Positions 14,760 through 26,600 of a stretch of DNA of 64,000 bases are shown here, piece by piece; position 1 is the first letter of the stretch, and the number at the start of each line of letters is the position of its first letter. Below the pieces are notes generated by a model that saw only the letters and a list, made by a program, of their open reading frames with translations, did not search any database and had not been told where the DNA came from. Origin of the DNA: Bretschneidera sinensis (lineage: Eukaryota; Streptophyta; Magnoliopsida; Brassicales; Akaniaceae). The stretch is taken from positions 94,017,873-94,081,872 of the forward strand of contig CM043704.1 in NCBI GenBank assembly GCA_023935145.1, in the 5' to 3' direction. The translations under genes were made by a program, and so were the position numbers.

Positions 14760-15422
14760 ATGGCACATCTAAATATGTTCAACAATGAACAACACAACCT
14801 CTGCAATTCCTTTATGGACCCAAGAATCTCTTTTTCCAATGATTTTGCAGACACCCATCAAGCTACCAAGCATGAATTAAGTAAGTACAAGGAAGAACCA
14901 GTGTCTTCGGATTTCGAGTTCTCTGTCAAGAACTATGCCATGATTCCTGCAGATGAGATCTTCTCGGAGGGAATGCTTTTGCCTTTGAAGGATGATTGCA
15001 ACAAACAGGTTCGAAAAACGACATTACGAGAGGAACTACTTGTTGATGATCCGTTGCCAAGGCTATCAAAGAGTTCAGGCTGGTGGAAAGAGACATTGGG
15101 GATACAGAGGAGTCAGATTGTATCCAAAAGAGTTGATGCCATGGAGAAAGTAAGTGATGAGAAGAGGGCTGCAGCCTTTATTCATAATGAAGGGGTTAGC
15201 AAGAAATCACAGGTGAGTTAAAAAAATCAATCTTCTTTCCTCAAGTAATTGATAAGAATAGAGTAATATGAATATAAACAAATGCTTCTCTATATTTTTT
15301 TTCTTCTGTTTTTTCCTTTCAACTGTGTAAACTCTGCTGCAATGGGATTTGATCTTAATTGTTCTCTTTTGTTACAGAACCGTCTTGCAGAGATACTCGA
15401 ATGTGGTTCCAGCCATCAATGA
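14760..15422 (+). CDS. Small plant protein of unknown function (At3g19200-like by position)
   Basis: Two exons, 14760-15212 and 15378-15422, join in phase 0 across a GTGAGT...TTACAG intron to give 165 aa. The product is hydrophilic with no signal peptide or membrane segment. It carries the phrases SDFEFSV and PADEIFSEGMLLPL at about residues 49-76. That pairing recurs in several plant families of unknown or kinase-regulator function (DUF1645-like and MAKR-like proteins). A Trp-containing segment (SSGWWKETLGI) follows, and the second exon adds NRLAEILECG before the stop. It sits between RAD54 and ATG2, matching the Arabidopsis position of a hypothetical gene. Function is not assigned. Confidence that it is a real gene is good because ORF length, intron borders and motif agree. 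Confidence 0.75.
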
Positions 15423-17653
15423 CTAAAGATCAAAGCAGAGAAGCATCGGTATTTTGAGAGGGGAGGGGATTTAATTTACTCTGCTAGTCTTAGAGGTTTG
15501 GACTGTGCAAGACTGAGTTTTAAGTTTTGTTTAATTTTCCCTTCTTTCTTCTTTTCAATTTCCTTCAATTTTCCAATTAACTTCCACAAACCATCAATGT
15601 AATTTGACTGTTCTCTTTTGTGTACAAATGTTTGCAGTTGATAAACTTCCTTGTTAAAGGGTACTTGATCGATGTAATTTATTCTTGTTCTTATCAGGTT
15701 TCTAGTAGTGTCTTTTGTTTTGGTTTTTAGTATTGTTTCGATCATCCTATATTTCATAAAATTGGAAATGGAGTGACAAACCAAATTTTCCTTCAAAAAG
15801 ACACTAAAATTAAGAAGACTGATTGATATTTTCTTTCTCCCCATCCCTTTTCCAAATGATCAAATAGGAGTAATCGATAAAACTGCAGGAAGTCATAGCC
15901 TTTAATCCTCTGCTCACACGTTCTGTAATTTCCTTGGAACTTCTCACTGCATGGTAACCAAGTTCCAAAATGCTGTGTTTAGCAGCGAAAGATGCTTTGG
16001 AGCTTTAGGCCAAGATGGGATGAGGCTGTAAATCCGAATATTCAATCATCATCAACAAATTAGAAACCTTTAAACAGAAAAAAAAAAAAGAACAAAGTAC
16101 AACTTTTATAACAAATAAAAAAGACAACTTAGCACCAGAGAAAAGTGTGACAATTACATTAGTTAAAAAGAGATTGTGAAGAGGTACAGGTACCCCAACA
16201 TTTTCCTTCCTTAGAACTAACAATTCCCTGCAAATGAGCCCCCCAATTTTCAAACTTTTTTTACATGTTCCAGCACATGAGGAATTTGCGCTCTGTAAAT
16301 GTTCCAGGCACATCAGTTCCCCGTGTCCAAAACATGTAAGAATTTCTATTATTTTTTCCCAGAACACGAGGGATTCAAAGTCAAAAACTTAATAAAAATA
16401 GAGTTCCAAATTCTTCTCCATCTACTCAACTAATGAAAACCCAAAAAACAACACAACCCACATTTACTGAAATCATATTACAGTAAAACTACCATTCCAA
16501 GCGCCTTGGCTGATTGATTTGCACTCATACATACGAATTCAATAAGAAAACAAGTGGAAGAGCTGTTCCATAATCCATCTAACTTGAATATGACATCGAA
16601 ACATTAAATTATATGAATTGAAAGTCCAAAAACACTTCTCAATTCATTCCCTAAAATAAGAAAACACACTTTTACTGCATAACCAATGAGTTTACTGCTC
16701 CTTACCACATATTCCGTAAAGTTTCTAAGAATATTAAAAGGAATCTAAAAATAAGATAATTGCTGATTGAGAAACAAGATCACTATGCACAAAAAACGAG
16801 AGCAATTTACATTGTAACTGCGGCTGTAAAAGAATAACATTGTACAGCTCACTATACCAAATGAATGATTATAATTACAAGAATCATGTGTTGATAAAAA
16901 CCTATAAGCACCATATACATACACTTTGTACGTAATTCACCGTCTTATCTTTCTCTGACGGGAAAGAATGTTGTTGATGGTTTCATAAACTGTACACCTG
17001 CAACTCCAAAAAATAGACTTGAGCATAAAGGTATTTTATGGCACTAGAAAATCATAAATATGATACAACATTGTTTGACCCATAATTGTCAATTCCTCAA
17101 TGGGTCTAAACCAAATGATAATTTAACAATTATTGTACTGCTGACTACCGTGATATATTAGTATCTTGAAACGGAAAATATGGACATGTCTACATGAAAA
17201 ATTAAAAGAACAGAACTGCATTTACTATCACAGTTTTCAAGCATTGCCATCCATCAGAACTATATATTGCACAGCAGGACCTCACAAATGCCAAAATTAA
17301 AGATTAAGACCACATAAGAAGGAAGCATTGCTTCTCTTTCCACTAGATAAAGTTTATTACGTATAAACTTTTAGATCTATAACAGAGCAGCTAAGCTCTA
17401 AAGGGGTAATAAACTTACATTATACACAGGAAGTCTACTTCAGCTACAAAGATAGAACTGAAATGATCCCCTTTTTACGGTAAGTAAACAAATTCTTTAG
17501 TCAGTCAGTCAGTCAGTCATGCTGTAGTCTCCTGGAAACAAAATTGAAGCAAACAGGGAAATGTCCAAGTCTCATTTAGTGCAACAGATAGCAGGAGGCA
17601 ATTTTGAAATGAAAGTAAAGGAAAGTAGATGTTACCATAGTTGATATTATTGA
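15423..17653. other. Intergenic, 3' flanks of two convergent genes
   Basis: The + strand small gene and - strand ATG2 converge here, so part is expected to be 3' UTR. No protein-coding gene is recognised. A short phase-compatible open segment on - (16937-16997) is treated under findings. A simple (AGTC)5 repeat lies at 17499-17518, and an A-run at about 16078-16090. Confidence 0.5.
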
Positions 17654-20600
17654 TTAATTCTGATTTCGTGGTTGACTGGGACCCAAATACTTTTCCATGG
17701 ACTCTTTCTTACGTTCAGGATCAAGGCTGAAGGTATAATAGCCACAGATACTTTTTAATTCTAGATATTTCATAGTTAAGAGATTGAGAAATGAAAAAGA
17801 TATTGTCCAAACAATTAAAATTCAATCATAAATAAGAATTGACCTATTTCTGATGCCAAGAAGAGCATAATGTACAGCACTTGCACAAGCAGAAGCAGGA
17901 GATATAGCAGCTGTTGGAACTGCCCGAACAGCAGTTGCCAAAGCGGATCCTGCACTAGCTCCACGCTGGTATCTTTTCAAGGGTGCCTGAACTAAAGCAG
18001 AAGCAGATTTTCCCAGGCCATCACTGATGCTATCATAAGCCTGTCATAGTTTAAGAAGATCAATCCTTCTCTTTTTTTTAGGTAATAAAATCAATACCTT
18101 CTTTGAAACAAGTGCATTTGCACTTAGTTCTATTTTCTACCACATAACATTTATTAATCATTCCAGAGTCGGATGATTCATATCTTAAACATGCCAAACA
18201 AAATTCATACTGAAATAGAATATAAAGAAGAGTTAAAGAAGAAATAGGAGAAGAAGTTGACATCTAATAGCCTGGCTACACATTCTGGTTGTAATCATGA
18301 GACAACAGACTACCAGACAAGCCCTTGAATGTTAAACAGTCAAAATGATTCCTTAGAAAAGGAGGGAACAACTACTTTTCGTATTTACCTCCTCTCAACC
18401 CCCCTTTTTGAACAAGCTAAGATCTATCATCTGCTGACAATCATGGGGCCCACACTAAAAGATCTATCATCTGCTGGCAATCATGGGGCCCACCCTAAAA
18501 GATCTGTGTGCCCCACCCTCACCCCTTAACCACCAGTTCCAAGCTGACTCCTTTAGATTATGAGGTGTAACCCAGCCACTTTAGTCTAAAAAAATAAAAT
18601 ACTCCTAATAAAGGCCATAGCATGACATTTCATCCTGAAACTCTGGCTGTCATACTTAGACTAAGATACTTTACGCAACACACAACATTTTTACTCTATA
18701 AAGTAAAAACACACAGAACAGCAATGTGGAAAGGAACGTCAGAATCACCTGTCGGATTCCCTGTTTGGCATTTTTAGGCTGATTATATCTTACATTTGCC
18801 TTCGTTTTGCTCGGGGGCAATGATAGAGATGGAGGAATACTTGTAAGAATATATTCTGCTTGGAGCAAAATGTCATGAGCCCCAGCTGCCAAGTGGACCC
18901 CAAGTCCAACAGCTTCAAGCGATATACTTCTAAGAAATGCAATAGTACCTGAAACGAAAGTAGCTATATTGTTCTCACAAAATAAAATATATAATAGTAT
19001 AATAATGAATATTTATTAATAGTTTATAGTTCTAGCTAAATGAACATTAAAATTATAATCAGGTGCTTTTATTGATGATGCTTTAAGTGTATTTAGTGTT
19101 ATTTGATTTAATGTTTGGGTAGCTGAGTGCTTAATGTGCTGCTTATTTTAAAATAAGCTTAACCCAAACGAAGCCATATGCTAAAGAGAAAATTATGTAA
19201 CCCTGAACATCATCTGATTCAACCATTAAAAAGAATATAATAAATAAATAGCATACATACATAGAGATCAAAATATTAAAATCACAACAGTAAGATTTTA
19301 GCTTTCAAAACAATATTGGGTTTCACCAATACCATACAAACGCACACAACCAAATTTTCTGGCTCATGGTCTTACCTCTTTGCATTCCCTTTAGTACCCT
19401 CTGGTCCTTCCTGTAGCTCTCAACTGGCAAAGAAACCAGCTTTGCAGCACCAGCACCAACAGCAATCAGTGATCGGATTGTAGGGATCCCTCTTAGCACT
19501 TTATGAATCTAAAGTGTAATATGAATTTAAAAAACAATAAATTAATAAGAATATACAATATCTGCCAAAGGGCCCAGAGATTCTTAATATTCCGAAAAGG
19601 TGTATAGTAAGTGCCACCAAGCACCTGATTTTGAGAAATATCTTCCAACCAGTCCCCTATTATTGTTTCACATACATTGCCCCAGCCATATACACCGGCA
19701 GCATGAACATGTTTGAGCTCTAGCTCAACCCCCTGCACAAAATTTATTTGAGATCAGAACATTACGTTCACAAATCTCAATAAGCACACCTTTAGACCAA
19801 TCTTGTATTTACCTTCCAGGGAACAAGGTTTACAAGTTCTACATATTTCCCACCTCTTAAAGCTGCTAGATCAACACGGCAGGGACTGTAATCAACCCGA
19901 ATAAGAATAGGCCATACATCAAATTTCTGAAACAAAATTTCATTTGATCAGTAATCAAATATGATTATAATAAAAAACCGAGCTCTGAAAGCAGACAAAA
20001 CAAATACTTGCTCGGTCCCCTTTTTATGGTCCTCTTTGAAATTACATAAAGTTTAAGCGTGTATAAATTTACCTTATTTATATAAGTACATTTTTTTATT
20101 TTGATAAGTGAGTATAAATTTACCTTTTTATTCCTAATCATTTAAGGTATTTTGTTCTTTGGTTGGATTGATTTCATTGTTAAGGGTATACTGGTAAAAT
20201 AAGTAATAAATACCTATCCTCTTTGAGTAAGGAACAAACAATTTGGGACAGCTAAGAAGGACAGGTACCAAATTGAGACTTGAGTAAAATTAAACTGCAA
20301 AACACGTCATAATCATTTCCGAATTTCAAATTGAAACATGCAACAGTTCATTAAAAAAAAGCCATGCCATCGTAATAACAAAATGCAAAGGAAGCATAGA
20401 CGATAAAGACACTAGCAACTCACTAGATATCACATAATTTTTACTTTTGATCTGTTATTCAATGTTCTCCATTCCCCAGAGACCAGAAGTTCATCTGAAC
20501 ATAAAAGTAGAACATACCATAGAAGATAATGGACATAAAATTCCAGATCCAAGGTGGATATTTTTTAAAACACTCCAGTAATATACCACTTAGTAAACAA

Positions 20601-23600
20601 CATTAACTCAAGAGTGCTTGCCTGAAAATAAGGAAGCAATGCCTCGTCTATGATACTACGCCCTACAAAACTACCACTCTTTGTCAGAAGTGATTCTGAA
20701 GCACCTGAATCTTGAATACAACCAGGAGACAGGTCAACTGATGAGCTTTTTGCCCCAAAGAAGCTTATGAGAAAATCAAGTTGGCTTTGATGAAGATGAA
20801 GTAGAATAGGAAGGCAAGCAATGCTTAACCTGAAAGAATGAAATACAAGATTCATCATATACTAACAGCAAGTGATAGAAATAATATTATATTTCTTTAA
20901 AAAAAAAAAGGCTAGAGTGCATTACCAAAATTAATAAAAGGGAAAAAACACAGAAAGACAAAACACGAAGTGCTAGATGTCTATGACAGACTTAGGTATC
21001 TCAAATTCCTAAAGCATCATTAATCCTTATCAAGAAAACCAAAATCTGACGGGTGATACCTTTGTCACAGGCTGCCATACTTCCTGTTAGCCTATCAAGG
21101 AAATTTCATAGAACTGTACCTGCCAGCCCAATAAATCTGGTTCCAGTTTTTTGGACTTTTTGAGTCCAAATCTTGGAACCAATTAGAACTTGGGACGGCA
21201 TGGATCCACTAAAACAATGCACGAAAGAACTAAAAGCTAACAACTTCATTAGACTCGCTACATTAAAGAGGGAAGAATGTAGTAATTGAATTATTATTAA
21301 TGAATAACTCACTAGCAACCTACATCAAAAACAAAATATTTTGTGAACTACTTCTAGGTACACCAGAAACCAAATTAAATATGAATCATCAACAACCGTA
21401 ACCTAAGAACTTCAATTGGAAGGGAAAACGTAAAATGAGACAGCAACCATACCGATACTCCTCAAGGGGGGTTAAAGGATCAGGTCTCACAGCTTCTAAG
21501 TTCATCTTGAATGCTTTTGAAGAGAATTCCCTAGGATGATCTTTCGAATTATAATATCCTAGCACCTTCCAAATCAAAGAAAACAAATTTTCAAACAGTG
21601 TTCAAGCAAGGTAAGGAAAATCACTCGTCTAAAATCACCACAGTTATTTCAGCATTACCAGTTTCCAAGGTGCAGCTTTGCTCCTATCATAAAGATGAAA
21701 ATCCTGGACTGAAAGAGAAAGCTTTGATACACATACTCCACCAACTGGAAAAATGTCATATTGAAACTGCATTCCACATAATGAAAGCTCTAGACATACA
21801 GTTGTATCCCTTTCACATTTATATGAGGAGCTCTCATTGTTCTTTCTAGATTCATGCCAGTCAGAACCAGCATACATTCTCCATCTGACATTGATGTTCT
21901 TAAGAAGTACACGTCCCATAGCATTTCCAAAATCATCAGGTCTCACACAGTCAACAGATGAAGGCTTCCCATCTGAAAATTGTTTCAAGCCATTTTCTAC
22001 ACTTGTTTCTGAAATGTGGTTTTCTAAAATTCTTAAAGAGGCATCTCCATACCATCCAGTACCTCCTCTCCCAGAATCCCCAACCCCCAGATTTTGATGT
22101 CTGCCTGACGATTCTCTGCCAACAGATAATTCTGACAAAGGACGTAACTCAGACAGACAATAACTTTCTATCAGTTCAGGCAAGTAATCTTTATCTAGAA
22201 ATGAGGTTTGACTACTTTCCGGTCCTTCTACAGGTGCTGCCCCATTAACAGATAGATCACAAGAGAAAACCTCCGGAGTTTCAAAACTTAAGCTACATGC
22301 CTCTCCAAGAAAGCTTTCATCGAATGACATATGAAATTGTGACTCCAAAGAGTCAAACTGGCAGGTCTGATTCCCATCTAAGTGGAATGCATCCTCACTT
22401 ATCTCATCCATCAAACCAACCATCCCAGTTTCATTTCTTGTACCAGCGCCTATATTCTGCATTTCAGAAGTTGATGGGGCAGAATCACTATTGAAGGACC
22501 CACTTTTATCAGTAATATCATTCCTCTCCTGTGCCTGCTTAACATTATTCCACCGATTTTGCAGGTGCACAACTGATTCCTCCACATCAGGGGCAAATAA
22601 CTGTTGGAGCTGAGCAGCCAAGCGAATCAGACCACAGGTGGTGTCATTGCAAGTTTCTACATAAATGTGAGATTTAGAACAGTCTACCTCCCAAAGAAGT
22701 TCATTCACACATTTGGTTCTCAGCGTTGCTTCAACAAGTGCCTCCTGAGCAACTTTAACATAACCTGTAGCACGAAGATATTCTGCACTGTAAGTGCAAG
22801 GAACTCTCTCAGGGTCTGACATTGTACAAAGAAGAAGACCCAGATCTTGGACTTGAATTTTGTAATCACTGTCCGTGGAATCTGCCATAGATGTATTGGA
22901 AAGATTTAAGGAAGATGCAGCTAACAAACAGGTAACATACGGCTCGCCAATTTCTTCCTTAATATTCGAAGTACCAGACTTTGAGTCATGAACTTCACTC
23001 TGGATCACCAAATTCTTAAAATAGGGCTCATAGCTCAACCCAATGTCAACTAAGTTAAGAATAAAAGAAGCTCCACAAGGTGCATTTGTATCCCCATTCT
23101 GCAGACTATTGTCAACTGCTTGATCGGTTTCAGAATAGGGCAAACTGAAAAAGGAGGTTATTGCCTCCAACCAATCCAAACGCCCACCTACTGCTACGAT
23201 TGTGCTGCATCTGACAGTTATTGATGTATAACCATGAAAGCTTTCTGGATCCCATAAGTGTACAATATCAGAACCAGCAAACCTAGAAGATAATGCATTT
23301 GAACCTCCTCCATCACCACGTTTCATTGTAGAGTTGCTACATGAAATCAGAAGAAACTCTTGATCAGGCACTCCAGTGACAGAACCCCACAATTTACCTT
23401 CACCATGGGCTAGCCAAAAGAAATCAGCACCATAAATACCACCAATGTTTGAGACAGATAGCAAATCAAACTTTTGAATTCTCAGTTTTAAAGAGTGCCA
23501 CGATCCAGGAAGTTCATTCTGCATTGAACCTTTCATATTTTCCTTGGTTTCTGGTATAATTAAAATTTCAACAGAATCACATTCCACAAGGATTGATGTT

Positions 23601-26600
23601 TGAGAAACAGAAGATTCCTCCCTGCTATCAGTTGTGCCACAAGCCACACATGATAACCTGCTTTTTAACTGACCTAAAAGACGATGTAGGTCACTGTATT
23701 GGAAACTGCCTAGATGGATTGTAACAGGAAATAGACGAACATTCAGGCAAAATGCAGAGCTCAAAACTATCTCCTTTCGGGTTTGAGAATATATATCTTC
23801 TAGATCTTTAACGGTAGTTACAGTGGCAAATTCATAACCTTTTCCCATAAACTTATTTTTCCTCCTGGATTCCTCTGAAGTAGCTATAAACTTGGCTCTC
23901 TCCGCAATCCAGGGACCAGTCACAGGACCCTCCTGCCAAAGCATACTAATAACAGAAAGATAACCCATTCTGTTGCTGACTGACAAAATTTTATGAGCAG
24001 AAAGTTTCCTCTGCATACTGCAGGAATCAGTTTCAACATCACCATTGTGAGCAGAAGTGACCAAGTAGATGTTAAGATTACCAACACTTAAATGTAAAGA
24101 ACGTGTAGCTGATGAAGAACAAACTCCTTGTGGGTGTCTATCTAAAACTGAACTGGTGTTCTGAATTATTCCCTTGTTCAAAGTTTCTGGTGAAGAAAAA
24201 TCAAGAACAATAAATTGATCCCAAGAAGATTTACCTCTAATCTCTTTTCCACTCTCAGAAGGGAAGCACAGGATTATCCTTGCAATGGGGATTGATATAT
24301 TACCTCGCAAACCTTCTGATGAAGACAAGGTTGTAATGCAAGGACCAGAACCTCTTTTCTTATCCCCATGAGCTGAACCATGTTTCTCATTAAATTCATG
24401 AGACAAAAATTCATTCTTCTTATTATTTATTTCAACAGACTTTCCAACTTCCTTGAAAAGATCCAGTAAAATATTTATCAAATCAAAGTTCAACCAGAAT
24501 ATAAATGGTGGCAGATTTAACGAAAATGATGTCGGTCGAGTCAAACAGCCATTTAATGATTGGAAATTAACAGCAAGCTGGCAATGGGTGGCACCTGAAG
24601 CACTTAACAACATAGTTCTGACTGCATCACCCTTGTTTCCAGAAAGAAAACCATCAGCAACTTGCCCACTTAATTTGTCTGAATCAGAATCTTCAGCTGA
24701 GGCAAATGGAGGGAGAGCACCCTGAACTTCAGCTTGCAGATTCTTAATCAAATTGGTTTGACACTTGATATTGGTATTACTCCCCCGGAAGTCGGCATCA
24801 TTTTCATTGCACAAATAATCAGCAATCTCAATATGCTTCACTGATCCTTCTAACCTCATTTCCCGAGGACATACCTGTTGACCTTATCGAATGTTTGAAG
24901 TTAATGGAGCACAAAAAATAATAAATGAAAGGGAGGGGGGGGGGGGATTCTCCAAGCACAGCTATTACCTGCATAGCAACAAATATATCTCTGCATTCTG
25001 CACCCAGATAGTGAACATCCCTACCATTATATATCTGATTGCCCTCGTCCTGAAAGGACAGCACGATAGAAATGCCAGCAAAAGTTGCCTTAAGATTGGT
25101 TTGAACATGCTGCTGTTCTGTACACAAATCAAAGGATATAATTACATTTACACTTAAAATGTTTTAAAACACATGCATTTATACATATATGCATGATAAA
25201 GAATATATATGTATTTACATGTGTAGGTGGGGTATGGCCGTATGGGGAGGTGTGAGAGAGAGAGAGAGTATTAATAAGTTTTTTTTATAAATAAAGAAAA
25301 GAGTATTAATAAGTTTATGCATACAATCTCGAAACTTAAGTAGAGTGAACCCAATTATTAGACCCTACTTTTTATTATAAGTGAAAAAGTATTAGACCCT
25401 ACTTAAAGTCCATTTATTTGAAGATTCAAACTATAATATGTGAAAATTCAATACGATTTCTCATCTAACCTGGCTCTGGCCCACAGACTAGGCTATGTGA
25501 ATAACAGGTATAACTGAAGGATGACAAAAAAAGATAAGCATTTGGTGATAAATATAATTACTGCATAATCTAAGAACATACTATGTATACACTCTTTAAA
25601 ACCATAGGCAATCTAGACATAGCATGAGGAAAATTAATGCAAAGCTATGTAACATTAGTACATGAAAATAAATAAAACAAAAATGCAACACATAAATTTA
25701 TTTGAAGCTGGAATTTTTCTAGATATAAAATAAGTTGTGCACATACCAGATGGAAAATGCAAAGAACCAGAAGCAAGGCTAGAAGCTGCAGTTATCGCAG
25801 TGAAAACAGAACATGTCCAGTTCCACATCCCACTGCTTCCTAAAGCTGATTGAGAACTTCTCATTCCATCAAAACATTCAAAAAACTGGTCCATGCTGCA
25901 CAAAGACCAAAACGGCACATAACTAAAAAGAGTACGAGCATTAAATGAAATGAAAATACAAAATTTATGGAAATATAATTTGGAATATAAGGACATGTAA
26001 GATTGATAGAGTTTTTATGGTAAATTTCAAATATAATGGTAATGTTCAAATTTAACCTTCAAGTTCCAATTTGCACAATAAACCCTATAGTTTATAAAAT
26101 GTTTCAATTTTAACCCTTAATCCATTTATGTTCAGAAAAGTGAAGAAAATAGACAAGTACTGTCAGATAAAGAGTGGTTGAAGGGTAATAATGTCATAAG
26201 ATACAAGTTCCCGAGTAAACTGGACAGTTCTCAAGTAACATTGGCCTTTGAAACTGTTAGTGTATATGAGATATACATTGTGTGCAATTTCCCATCCGCT
26301 TAAGCTTTTGAGATCAATGATAACTAACATAGTATCAGAGTCAACGGTCTTCGAATCTTGATAAACCCCGCATGTTTCTGTTTATAATAAATATTCACAT
26401 ATCAAAAAAGAAGTATAATAAATATTTGGTTTGGCCTCTCTCTAGTTTGGGTTTCTCTTGTTTCTGTTTCGGATTTCACGTGTTAAGCCCATATCGTTTC
26501 TGGGGCTATGCAGGTGAGCGAGAGTGCTAAAATATATATAAGCTTGATATACATTGTTGGTCCCATTTCCCATCAGCTTTTGGGATCACAAAAAACCTCA

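Noticed and set aside
16005..16367. 120-codon frame on - between the small gene and ATG2
   Set aside because: No recognisable domain, contains a poly-Phe stretch from an A-run, and lacks clear splice or start context; more likely 3' flank.
21120..21208. Apparent extra ATG2 exon on - (AG|TGGATCC ... GGCAG|GTACAG)
   Set aside because: It has splice-like ends and an open frame, but the entry phase does not fit exon 6, which ends in phase 2. Joining exon 6 directly to exon 7 gives the expected [11 protein letters not shown]. The stretch also contains a self-complementary GGTTCC...GGAACC hairpin, so it is intronic.
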